NCBI GenBank assembly: GCA_002083525.1
Contig: LWDM01000058.1
Span: forward strand, 1-52,117
Direction: 5' to 3'
Length of the DNA stretch: 52,117 nt
Source of the DNA: Proteobacteria bacterium SG_bin9
Lineage (GTDB): Bacteria; Pseudomonadota; Alphaproteobacteria; Rhizobiales; Xanthobacteraceae
Positions 16,983 through 25,064 of the stretch are shown here, in pieces. The notes under the pieces are model-generated. The model saw only the letters and a list, made by a program, of their open reading frames with translations. It did no database searches and was not told the origin of the DNA. Numbering within the stretch: the stretch's first letter is position 1; each line of letters begins with the position of its first letter. Both the position numbers and the translations under genes were made by a program.

Positions 16983-17792
16983 CTATTCAGCCGCGACCGC
17001 GAGCGGCGCTTCGCACGGCACACCGCGCAGCCAGTGATCGAGGAACGCCATCAGCCAGGCGCGTTCCATGACGTCGTACATCGCACGATATGCGAAATGC
17101 TGCGCGCGCGGATGCGCGCCCGGCGCGTCGAAACGCGGCGCGCCGCAGGTCGTCCAGCGATGCATCATCGCCGTCGTCACATCGGGATGAAACTGCACGC
17201 CGAACGCGTTGCCGTAGCGATAGGCCTGAACGGGAAAGTCATCTCCTTCGGCGAGCAGCTCGCAGCCCGCCGGCAGTGTGAAACCTTCGCGATGCCACTG
17301 ATAAACGTGCGCCGGCCAGTCGCTGCAGAGCGCGTGGCCTTTCGCCGTCGGGCGGATCGGGTAGTAACCGATCTCCTCGCGACCCTCGCGATGCGGCGCG
17401 ACGGTTGCGCCCAATTGCTTTGCCAGCATCTGCGCACCGAGGCAGATGCCGAGAAACGGGCGCTCCTCGCGAAGCGCAATGTCCGTCCACGCAATCTCGC
17501 GCTTGATGAAGTCGTCGGAATCGTTCGCGCTTTGCGGACCGCCGAAGATCACCGCGCCTGAATGGTGGGCAAGCGTCTCCGGCAACGGATCGCCGAACCG
17601 CGGCCGGCGAACGTCGAGCGAATAACCCATGGCGCGGAGCGCGTTGCCGATCCGCCCGGGCGTCGAATTTTCCTGATGCAGGACGATCAGAACCGGCTGC
17701 AGATGCCTGAACGCGAGCGACGGATCAGGGACGGACAGCGTGGCTGCAGTCTCGATCTTCGCATCGTGCAGTCTGTCGCGAAGGCGGCTCAT
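16983..17792 (-). CDS. Class I glutamine amidotransferase-like protein
   Basis: 269 residues. The triad region is visible: the nucleophile Cys117 in PFLGICLGAQMLAKQLGA, preceded by AVIFGGPQSAND, and the His in FGVQFHPDVTTAMMHRW. The residue two after this His is Asp (HPD) where class I amidotransferases have Glu (HPE), so the triad acid is conservatively changed. There is no synthetase partner domain, so it is a stand-alone amidase of the GMP-synthase-like group. An N-terminal extension of about 30 residues precedes the first strand. The substrate is unknown. Confidence 0.8.
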   Translation of the reverse strand: MSRLRDRLHDAKIETAATLSVPDPSLAFRHLQPVLIVLHQENSTPGRIGNALRAMGYSLDVRRPRFGDPLPETLAHHSGAVIFGGPQSANDSDDFIKREIAWTDIALREERPFLGICLGAQMLAKQLGATVAPHREGREEIGYYPIRPTAKGHALCSDWPAHVYQWHREGFTLPAGCELLAEGDDFPVQAYRYGNAFGVQFHPDVTTAMMHRWTTCGAPRFDAPGAHPRAQHFAYRAMYDVMERAWLMAFLDHWLRGVPCEAPLAVAAE

Positions 17793-17902
17793 AACGGTTC
17801 AGCGTAGCCCGAGTTCGTTAAAACTTATCTTGAGGCGGGTTACCCAAAGCAAGCCGCGGGCCAACAGGCCCACCCCTTGGTCGTTGCAGCAAGGGAGCGC
17901 GT

Positions 17903-18679
17903 TCAGCGCTTGCGCTGGATGGCCCCGGCGGCGGCCAGAACGACCCCGCGCGGCACGAACCGCATGAAAAACGGGATCAAACTGACCAGAAGCCCGGGCA
18001 AAACCACCCGGCGCCCGGCCATCATGCCCCGGTATCCGGCGGCCGCGACATCCGCCGGCGAGACATTCAGGATCAAGGAGTCGAGGCCCGGCTTGAACCC
18101 GGCCCGCTGCTGGAATTCGGTCGGCACCGGCCCCGGGCACAGCGCGGTGACCCGCACGCCCTGCCCGCCGAGTTCGAGATGCAGCGCTTCGGACAGCGAC
18201 AGCACATACGCCTTGCTGGCGTAGTAGACCGCCATGCCCGGCCCCGGCAGGAAGCTCGCGATCGAGGCGACGTTGATGACGCCGCCGCGATGTCGGATCA
18301 ATTGATCGGTGAACCGCAGCGTCAGATCGGTCAGCGTTTTCACGTTCAGATCGATCATGTTGAGCTGCCCGGCCGCGTCGAGTGTCTTGGCGTCGCCGAA
18401 CATGCCGAACCCGGCATTGTTGACGAGGTACTCGACCTGGACGCCCGCCGAAGCCAGCGCCGCAGCGACAGTGTCGCCGGCATTTGTCTGCGACAAGTCG
18501 CAACCGATGACGATCGGCGCGGTGCCGCCCTTGCCGGTGATTTCCTTGGCCAGATCTTCCAGCGTCTCCACCCGGCGCGCCACCAGCGCCACGCGATGAC
18601 CCTTCGCCGCGAAAAGGCGCGCGAACTCGGCGCCGATGCCGGCGGAAGCTCCTGTAATCAGCGCGACGCGTTCACTCAT
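17903..18679 (-). CDS. SDR-family NAD(P)-dependent oxidoreductase
   Basis: 258 residues from the ATG at 18679. A classical SDR: TGASAGIGAEFARLFA near the N-terminus, YLVNNAGFGMFG, the serine in NVASIASFLPGPGM and the catalytic YYASKAY motif. PGPVPTEFQQRAG follows. The C-terminus (VVLPGLLVSLIPFFMRFVPRGVVLAAAGAIQ) is hydrophobic and arginine-flanked, as in membrane-associated members of the DltE/YqjQ-like group. The substrate is unknown. Confidence 0.85.
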   Translation of the reverse strand: MSERVALITGASAGIGAEFARLFAAKGHRVALVARRVETLEDLAKEITGKGGTAPIVIGCDLSQTNAGDTVAAALASAGVQVEYLVNNAGFGMFGDAKTLDAAGQLNMIDLNVKTLTDLTLRFTDQLIRHRGGVINVASIASFLPGPGMAVYYASKAYVLSLSEALHLELGGQGVRVTALCPGPVPTEFQQRAGFKPGLDSLILNVSPADVAAAGYRGMMAGRRVVLPGLLVSLIPFFMRFVPRGVVLAAAGAIQRKR

Positions 18680-18742
18680 GGACACACTTAAGGGTGGACA
18701 TACTTGAGAGATAACACCGGGAAGGGATCAGTACTGCGAGGG

Positions 18743-19216
18743 TTATGTGGTCTCATCGAGCTTGGACTGCCCCGAAACCTTACGTTTGAGATCGATGCGG
18801 TCGCGGGACGAGATGCCGAGCAGGTCGGCGGCGCGCCAGACCACGCTCTCCTCGAACTCGCTGGCATGACCATCGGCATAGACCAGTTCCCACATCATTT
18901 CGATGATGCGCAGCCGGCCCGGCTCGTCAACCGAGCGCATGATGACGCTGGTGAAATGGTACATGTCCACCGCTTCGCCCTCGGCACGCATGGCTTCGGC
19001 GACCAACCGGTCGGCGGTCCCGGCGTCGAGCTGGAAGCGGAGTTCCAGAAGTGCATGCAGTTTCTTGGTCTCGGCGTCGGACGGCTCGCCGTCCAGCGTG
19101 ATGACATGAATGAGCAATGCCGTCGCAGCGAGACGATAATCGGTCTCGTCGAACGTCCGCTTTTCATCGGACGGCGAAACCACATCGGAAATGAATTGGC
19201 GCAATCGGTCCAGCAT
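18743..19216 (-). CDS. TerB-family (tellurite-resistance-like) protein
   Basis: 157 residues from the ATG at 19216; a longer open frame exists, but its extra residues look non-coding. The helical TerB core is apparent: TDYRLAATALLIHVITLDGEPSDAETKKLHALLE, then FTSVIMRSVDEPGRLRIIEMMWELVYADGHASEFEESVVWRAADLLGIS, with the paired acidic DGE and ADG turns that resemble the metal-binding motif of TerB. No ter operon is nearby, so a role in tellurite resistance should not be assumed. Confidence 0.82.
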   Translation of the reverse strand: MLDRLRQFISDVVSPSDEKRTFDETDYRLAATALLIHVITLDGEPSDAETKKLHALLELRFQLDAGTADRLVAEAMRAEGEAVDMYHFTSVIMRSVDEPGRLRIIEMMWELVYADGHASEFEESVVWRAADLLGISSRDRIDLKRKVSGQSKLDETT

Positions 19217-19487
19217 CGCGTCAGCAAATCGAATGAGGGCACCGCTCTGGGAGCCGTGCGGTATGGAATGCCCGCGCTCTATGGCCCGAAAACTGGCCGC
19301 TTGCAATCGCGCCTGCCGTTCCGGCAGCGGGTTTTGACTGGCAAAACGGCGGCAGCAGCCCTGCAAAAGCCCACATATCCGCCAATGTGGCCGGAAACCA
19401 TCACCCTTTGCTGGACACATGGGATCACGACGGGCATCAACGCAGATGCCGGTACATTGACGATTGGGTTTGCGACCGAGTCACGGA

Positions 19488-21152
19488 ATGACTGACGCCG
19501 CCAAAGCTGTTCCCGCCGAGGGCATCGCCGCTCCGCTCCGCCATAGCCTGTTCCGCCGGATCTGGCTTGCCAGCCTGATGTCGAATCTCGGCCTGATGAT
19601 CCATGGTGTCGGCGCCGCCTGGGCGATGACCCAGATGACCTCGTCCGCCGACATGGTGGCGCTGGTGCAGACCTCGCTGATGCTGCCGATCATGCTGTTC
19701 GCGATCACGGCGGGCGCGATCGCCGACATGTTCGACCGCCGCATCGTCGGGCTGATCGCCCTGCTCATCGGCCTCTCCGGCGCGATCTCACTCTCCGTCC
19801 TCGCCGCACTCGGACTGCTGACGCCTTACCTGATGCTGGCCCTGTGCTTCGTCATCGGCAGCGGCATGGCGCTGTTCGGTCCGGCCTGGCAGGCGTCGGT
19901 CAGCGAACAGGTACCGCCGGAATCGCTGTCGTCGGCCGTGGCGCTGAACGGCATCAGCTTCAACATCGCCCGCAGCTTCGGCCCGGCGATCGGCGGCGTC
20001 ATCGTCGCGGCTGCCGGCGCAATGGCCGCATTCATCAGCAACGCCGTGCTCTATCTGCCGCTGCTGATCGTGCTGTTCCTGTGGCGACGCGCGCTTGAGC
20101 CGGGACGGCTGCCGCCGGAGAAGCTGAACCGGGCGATCATTTCGGGCGTGCGTTACGTGGCGAATTCGCCTTCGATCCGCATCGTGCTCACCCGCACGCT
20201 GATCACCGGCATCGCCGGCAGCTCCATTCTGGCGCTGATGGCGCTGATCGCCCGCGACCTGCTCGGCGGCGGCGCGCAAACCTTCGGCCTGATCCTCGGC
20301 GCGTTCGGCGTCGGCGCGGTGATCGGCGCCCTCAATATCGGCATCGTCCGCAAGAACTTCTCAAGCGAGGCGGCGATCCGCGGCTGCGCGCTGGTCATGG
20401 GCCTCGCCATCATCGCGATCGCGTCGAGCAAGATGATCGTCATCACGGCCGCGGCGCTTGTCGTCGCCGGCGCCGCGTGGATGCTCGCGGTGACGCTGTT
20501 CAACATCGGCGTGCAATTCTCGGCGCCGCGCTGGGTGGCGGGACGCGCGCTTGCGACGTTTCAGGCCTCGATCTCCGGCGGCGTCGCCATCGGAAGCTGG
20601 GTGTGGGGTCACGTCGCGGACGTTGCAGGTGTCCGCGAGGCGCTGTTGTTTTCCGCAATCATGCTGCTGGTCTCGCCGGCCATCGGCCTGTGGCTGCGGA
20701 TGCCGGCGGTCGCCGGACGTAACGACGAGTCGACCGACGTTCTGGCCGATCCGGAAGTCAAACTGGCGCTGACCGCGCGCAGCGGACCGGTCGTGGTCGA
20801 AGTCGAGTATCGCGTGCCGATGGACAAGGCGCGTGAATTTCACACGCTGATGCAGCAGGTGCAGCTGACGCGCCAGCGCAACGGCGCCTACGGCTGGTCG
20901 ATTGCGCGCGACATCGCCGATCCGGAGCTATGGACCGAGCGCTATCACTGCCCGACCTGGCTGGATTATTTGCGCCAGCGCAGCCGCTCGACGCAATCCG
21001 AGCGCGCGCTGCATCTGCAGGCGGTTGCGTTTCACTCCGGCATCGAGCCGGTGCGGGTTCGCCGCATGCTGGAGCGGCCGTTCGGCTCGGTGCGCTGGAA
21101 GGACGACACACCCGACCGCGGCACCGACGCGATCACGCCGATCTCGACATAG
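19488..21152 (+). CDS. MFS exporter of the MFS_3 (EntS-like) type with soluble C-terminal domain
   Basis: 554 residues from the ATG at 19488, which has GGA close ahead. Residues 1 to about 410 form a 10-12 helix transporter with the motif-A-like ITAGAIADMFDRRIVGL and a second-half repeat. After a DVLADPEVKLAL linker comes a soluble region of about 130 residues (VVVEVEYRVPMDKAREFHTLMQQVQLTRQRNGAYGWSIARDIADPELWTERYHCPTWLDYLRQ) that resembles an antibiotic-monooxygenase-like ferredoxin fold. This layout matches the MFS_3 family, which exports siderophores or other small molecules. The substrate is unknown. Confidence 0.85.
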   Translation: MTDAAKAVPAEGIAAPLRHSLFRRIWLASLMSNLGLMIHGVGAAWAMTQMTSSADMVALVQTSLMLPIMLFAITAGAIADMFDRRIVGLIALLIGLSGAISLSVLAALGLLTPYLMLALCFVIGSGMALFGPAWQASVSEQVPPESLSSAVALNGISFNIARSFGPAIGGVIVAAAGAMAAFISNAVLYLPLLIVLFLWRRALEPGRLPPEKLNRAIISGVRYVANSPSIRIVLTRTLITGIAGSSILALMALIARDLLGGGAQTFGLILGAFGVGAVIGALNIGIVRKNFSSEAAIRGCALVMGLAIIAIASSKMIVITAAALVVAGAAWMLAVTLFNIGVQFSAPRWVAGRALATFQASISGGVAIGSWVWGHVADVAGVREALLFSAIMLLVSPAIGLWLRMPAVAGRNDESTDVLADPEVKLALTARSGPVVVEVEYRVPMDKAREFHTLMQQVQLTRQRNGAYGWSIARDIADPELWTERYHCPTWLDYLRQRSRSTQSERALHLQAVAFHSGIEPVRVRRMLERPFGSVRWKDDTPDRGTDAITPIST

Positions 21153-21161
21153 GCAAGACGA

Positions 21162-22559
21162 TCAGCGCCGCGTGATGCGGAACGTTGGCGAATGGTCCGG
21201 CTGCGTCGTGACGATGCCGACAGGCATCACCGGGCGCGAGCTGGTGATCTCGACCTTGAAGGTCTGGATGATCTTGGCCAGCGCCAGCGTCGCTTCGACC
21301 AGCGCGAAGTGCGCGCCGATGCAGATGCGCGGACCTGCGCCGAACGGCATGTAGGCAAAGCGATCCGGCTGCGGCGAACCCGGCATGAAGCGCTGCGGAA
21401 TGAAGGCATGCGGATCGCTCCACAGCGTCTCGTGCCGATGCAGCAGCCACGGCGAAATCAGGATCACATCCTTCTCAGCCACTGGCAGTCCGGCCACCGT
21501 ATCGGGCCCAGTTGCCGCGCGCGCCACCAGAAACGCCGGCGGATAAAGCCGCATTGCTTCGTCAACGACGGCGCGGGTGAAGGCAAGCTTTGCGATATCG
21601 GTCGACGCATCGATCTCGATCGACGCAACGCTGTCGGCGAGCTCCTGCTGCGCGCCCTGATCGAGCGACAAGAGATACAACGACCAGAACAGCGCCGTCG
21701 CCGTCGTCTCGTGACCGGCGAGAATCATGGTCGCGACCTCATCGCCGAGCAGTTCGTCGGAGAACGCCTCGCCGGTCTCCGGATCGCGCGCGGTCACCAT
21801 CAGATCGAACAGGTCGCGCGGCGCGCCCTGTTGTCCTGACAACTGCGCAGCCATCGAGCGGCGCTCGCGGACAAGCTTGCCGACGAAACGTGTCCAGCGG
21901 CGGCGGAAAAAGGCGCGGCCGATATCGGCCGGACTCGGGATCGACAACGGCAGCAGGAGGTCGAGCATGCGCGGCGACGCATAGCGTTCGGAATACTCTA
22001 TGACGAAGTTGCGCAGCGCCGCCCCGTCGCGGCCCATCTCCAGCGAGAACATGGTGCGGCCGGCGATCTCCAGCGTCATGCGCTGCATCGCCTCGCGCAG
22101 ATCGAGCGGCTGATCGGTCTTGCGCTTGAGTTCGTCGATGGCCTCGTCAGTTGCGGAGAGCATGTGCGGAACGAGCGTCGTCACCGCTCGCGGCGTGAAG
22201 GCAGGCGCCAGCGTGCGGCGCTGATGCTTCCAGGATTTGCCGCGCGCAATGAGCAGACCGTCGCCGAGCATCGGCCGCAGCACGCGCAGGCCCGCGGGCG
22301 TGCGGAAGTAGTTCTCGTAATTCTCGACCAGCACGTAGCGGATCGCGTCGGGCTTGTTCAGAATGTAGCTTTTACGGCCGAGGAAATTGCCGGCGATGAC
22401 GTCTTCACGATAGGCGCGCTCGCCCCAGCTCGTGATCGCATTCTTGCGAATCGCCTTCATGCGTTGAACCGGGGTCATGTCGTCGGGCGCGACAGGCGGG
22501 CGCGGTGGCACCAGCGGTGCGCGCTTGAGCGGATAGTCCAGTGACTCGGCCGTGCTCAT
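21162..22559 (-). CDS. Cytochrome P450 monooxygenase
   Basis: 465 residues, a complete P450. Visible motifs: the I-helix AGHETTATALF with the acid/Thr pair for oxygen activation, the K-helix E-x-x-R in VVDEAMRLYPPAF, the PERF-like FIPQRFMPGS, and the heme loop FGAGPRICIGAHFAL with the thiolate Cys413. The sequence WKHQRRTLAPAF and PPAFLVARAA place it nearer the class II, CYP102/fatty-acid-hydroxylase-like lineage than to soluble class I P450s. The electron donor is not encoded nearby. It converges on the MFS exporter. Confidence 0.92.
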   Translation of the reverse strand: MSTAESLDYPLKRAPLVPPRPPVAPDDMTPVQRMKAIRKNAITSWGERAYREDVIAGNFLGRKSYILNKPDAIRYVLVENYENYFRTPAGLRVLRPMLGDGLLIARGKSWKHQRRTLAPAFTPRAVTTLVPHMLSATDEAIDELKRKTDQPLDLREAMQRMTLEIAGRTMFSLEMGRDGAALRNFVIEYSERYASPRMLDLLLPLSIPSPADIGRAFFRRRWTRFVGKLVRERRSMAAQLSGQQGAPRDLFDLMVTARDPETGEAFSDELLGDEVATMILAGHETTATALFWSLYLLSLDQGAQQELADSVASIEIDASTDIAKLAFTRAVVDEAMRLYPPAFLVARAATGPDTVAGLPVAEKDVILISPWLLHRHETLWSDPHAFIPQRFMPGSPQPDRFAYMPFGAGPRICIGAHFALVEATLALAKIIQTFKVEITSSRPVMPVGIVTTQPDHSPTFRITRR

Positions 22560-22724
22560 CAGGCTCTCCCGTTCGCCATTCCGCGATCGACGCTTGACGC
22601 GAAGATAGCGTTTTTAATGACGATGGAACACATGCCGTCAGAATTTATTCATCAGGCGCGGCCCGCCGCGACTGATATCCGCCACGTTATGGCGTTGGAA
22701 TACCGCATATTTCGGCGGTATCGA

Positions 22725-23582
22725 TTACGCCGCGCGTGACCTCGCAAACAACGAGTTCAGGTCCGATTGCGAGATCTGCTGCTCCGCAAAGTTCAGCGTT
22801 CCATGCTCGCGCAGCTCGTCGGCGCAGCGACGCACGAAACCGAGCGCCGAACGGGCGATGCTGCCGCCGAGACTGATTCGCTGCACGCCGGCCGCAATCA
22901 GCGCATGCGCATTGCCCTGCGCCGTGCCGAGCCCCATCACCACATTGATCGGACCATCGATCTCGCGCACCAGCGTCTTGACCGTGTCGAGGTCGGACGC
23001 GCCGGGTGCATAGAGGCAGTCGGCCCCGGCTTCGCGATAGAGGTTCGCGCGGCGAATCGCTTCCGTCAGACCGCCCTTGCCCGAGACCAGCAACGGATCG
23101 GTGCGCGCGGTGAGCACGAACGCACTGCCCGCATCGTCGATGACAGCACGCGCGGCGGCGATCCGCTCCTCGGCGAGCGATTCGTCGTAGAGACCGGACT
23201 GTTCCGGAATCTTGTCTTCGATGTTGCCGCCGGCGACACCTGCGTCGATCGCCATCGCGATCGTCTCCGCCACCTCATCGGGGCTGTCGCCATAGCCCGC
23301 CTCGAGATCGGCATTCACCGGAAGGCTGACCGCGTCGACGATCTTGCGGATGCTCTCGAACATCTCCTCACGCGGCACCGCCAGCGCTGCCGATGTAACG
23401 CCATAATCCTGCTTGCCGAGCGCAAACGCGATCCCCGCGCTCGTCGTCGCGATGGCCGGGAAACCCGACGCGGCGAGCACGAGCGCGCTGCCGGCATCCC
23501 AGGCGTTCGGCATGATGAAGCCGGTCTTGGCGGCGTGCAGCGCCTTGAAGGCACGTGTCGCGATAGTGCGATCTTTGCTCAT
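22725..23582 (-). CDS. Isocitrate lyase/PEP mutase superfamily protein
   Basis: 285 residues. The barrel signature is clear: FIMPNAWDAGSALVLAASGFPAIATTSAGIA, LPVNADLEAGYGD with the Mg-binding acids, AGVAGGNIEDKIPE, TARTDPLL. The Cys-containing KKCGH loop of true isocitrate and methylisocitrate lyases is absent, so it belongs with the PEP mutase, oxaloacetate decarboxylase or carboxyvinyl-phosphonate-like branch; the exact reaction cannot be told. A CGGAGAAGAAC ribosome site precedes the ATG, and it abuts the hairpin repeat at 23595. Confidence 0.85.
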   Translation of the reverse strand: MSKDRTIATRAFKALHAAKTGFIMPNAWDAGSALVLAASGFPAIATTSAGIAFALGKQDYGVTSAALAVPREEMFESIRKIVDAVSLPVNADLEAGYGDSPDEVAETIAMAIDAGVAGGNIEDKIPEQSGLYDESLAEERIAAARAVIDDAGSAFVLTARTDPLLVSGKGGLTEAIRRANLYREAGADCLYAPGASDLDTVKTLVREIDGPINVVMGLGTAQGNAHALIAAGVQRISLGGSIARSALGFVRRCADELREHGTLNFAEQQISQSDLNSLFARSRAA

Positions 23583-23594
23583 GTTCTTCTCCGT

Positions 23595-23670
23595 TGGTGG
23601 AGTGGGTTTGACATTCGCTGTTTGCCGAGCCGCGAGTCAGGACGCGAATGTCAAACCCTAAACTCCACCA
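23595..23670. repeat. Long hairpin repeat, copy A
   Basis: The arms TGGTGGAGT-GGGTTTGACATTCGC and its complement are separated by a 25-base centre. The right arm has three extra bases (TTA on the complementary reading). Copy B begins 13 bp further on and shares the inner (G/A)ACATTCGC ends and a similar centre containing GCC-AGCCG. The left arm ends directly next to the ribosome site of the gene at 22725-23582. Confidence 0.8.
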
Positions 23671-23683
23671 TAAGTTAAAGTTT

Positions 23684-23761
23684 GCTAGTGGCCCTTCGAT
23701 TCTAACATTCGCGAAGAAGCCAGCCGAAACGACGTGCGAATGTTAGAATCGGGCCACTAGC
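23684..23761. repeat. Long hairpin repeat, copy B, overlapping a stop codon
   Basis: Arms GCTAGTGGCCC and GATTCTAACATTCGC (left, with TTC between the two parts) match the complement of the right arm apart from those three bases, giving about 26 paired bases around a 23-base centre. The last bases, CTAGC, include the TAG stop codon (23757-23759, minus strand) of the P450-like gene. Confidence 0.8.
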
Positions 23762-24962
23762 GATTGAACAGCGGCGTACGGATGTGGCCCGATGGCGCGT
23801 AGGACAGTGCAGCTTCAAGTTTCTCGAACGGCACGCCGCGCGTGAGCAGATGATCGAGCGCGATCTCCACGATCAGCGGCGCGAGCTTGTCGGCCGGGCA
23901 CGCGTGCGGGCCTGCACCGAATTCGAGATACTTGCGATCTGCGCGCGCAATATCGAAACGGTCGGGTTCCGGATTGAGCGCGGGATCGCGGTTGGCGGCG
24001 GCCAGCATCACGATGATCATCTCGCCCTGGCGCAACGTGTGCCTGGCGATCTCGCCGTCGCGCGCCATGAAGCGGAAGGTGCTGTTGGTGGTCGGGTCGA
24101 ACCGGCAGACTTCCTGGATCAGCGGCCGCAGCAGCTTGCGATCGGCCATCACCTGCGCGCGTAGCTCCGGACGCCGCGCCAGTGCGAGCAATGTCAGGCC
24201 AATCAGCGACGCCATCGCTGCATAACCCTGGATCATGGTGCCGACAGCATTGGCGACGATGTCGTTCTCGTCGCATCCCGCACGTCGGCCTTCGTTCGTC
24301 AGCGCGGTGAGCAGCGGGCCGCGCTCCGCGTCATTGATCTTGAGATTGCGCAGGAGATCGAACAGCGCTTGCGCGCCCTGATGTCCGCGCGCGATGATCT
24401 CCGCCGTCGGCACAGGAATGTTGGTGCCAGTGGCAGCTGCCGCCGCGCCATAGGCGCCGAGCCAGCCCATGACGTCGGCAAGCCGCTCGCGCGGCACGCC
24501 GAGCAAGAGCGCGACGATCTGCACCGGCAGCGCGAACATGAATTGCGTCGTCTTCGCCGCATCGAACGGCAGACCAATCTCGGCATCGAGTTCGTTGGCG
24601 CGCGCTTGCGTCAGTGTCGCAAGCTGCCGCAGATCGATGTTGCGCACCGCCGCCGTGACCACGTCCTTCAAGGGACCGCGCGCCTGATCGTCACGCAGCC
24701 GCACCAGGCGGCTGAAGATGTCGGCGGCGGCGCCATCGCGCAGGCCGGCGGGTACGCGTTCGTGCATCGGCCGGGTCAGACACACGTCGCTGGTCAGCAC
24801 CTCGCGCACGGCGGCCGCGCTCGCGGCCACCCACCAATTGTTGGCGTCGTCGCGAAAGAAGCCGCGCTCGCGGGCGAGCCGGCCGTACCAGGGATAGGGA
24901 TCGGGGTGCGGCGGCGCGGCGCGAACATGCTGCGGCTCGGCCTCAAGAACGGTAGTCGGCAT
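23757..24962 (-). CDS. Cytochrome P450-like protein with altered I-helix
   Basis: 401 residues from the ATG at 24962, which has a near-perfect AAGGAGGG site. The bacterial P450 frame is present: DDQARGPLKDVV, the K-helix E-x-x-R in IQEVCRFDP, ANRDPALNPEPDRFDI and the heme loop FGAGPHACPADKLAP with Cys355. Two features are unusual: the I-helix reads IQGYAAMASLIG, lacking the acid-Thr pair needed for normal oxygen activation, and the Gly two after the heme Cys is Ala. It may be a non-classical P450 (peroxygenase or isomerase-like). The stop codon is contributed by hairpin repeat B. A LysR gene is divergent. Confidence 0.85.
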   Translation of the reverse strand: MPTTVLEAEPQHVRAAPPHPDPYPWYGRLARERGFFRDDANNWWVAASAAAVREVLTSDVCLTRPMHERVPAGLRDGAAADIFSRLVRLRDDQARGPLKDVVTAAVRNIDLRQLATLTQARANELDAEIGLPFDAAKTTQFMFALPVQIVALLLGVPRERLADVMGWLGAYGAAAAATGTNIPVPTAEIIARGHQGAQALFDLLRNLKINDAERGPLLTALTNEGRRAGCDENDIVANAVGTMIQGYAAMASLIGLTLLALARRPELRAQVMADRKLLRPLIQEVCRFDPTTNSTFRFMARDGEIARHTLRQGEMIIVMLAAANRDPALNPEPDRFDIARADRKYLEFGAGPHACPADKLAPLIVEIALDHLLTRGVPFEKLEAALSYAPSGHIRTPLFNR

Positions 24963-25026
24963 CAATCCCTCCTTCGATTTCAGCCATCGTCGGCCTTGCT
25001 GCATCATTTGTCCAAGTGATAATATT

Positions 25027-25042
25027 ACTGATATCGATCAGT
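25027..25042. promoter_or_regulatory. Candidate LysR-type operator
   Basis: ACTGAT-ATCG-ATCAGT is an exact 6+6 inverted repeat and contains a T-N(10)-A-spaced core of the sort LysR regulators bind. It lies in the 102-bp gap between the divergent P450-like gene (start 24962) and the LysR gene (start 25065), 23 bp before the regulator's ATG, a suitable place for autorepression and divergent activation. Confidence 0.5.
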
Positions 25043-25064
25043 TTTTTGCATGTGATGGCATCCG

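Noticed and set aside
18743..19420. Longer TerB reading frame
   Set aside because: The additional 68 residues are Cys/Arg-rich and unlike the family; the ATG at 19216 gives the normal length.
22700..22721. Short hairpin ATACCGC...GCGGTAT after the P450 gene region
   Set aside because: Only seven pairs and no T-run on either strand; not strong enough to call.
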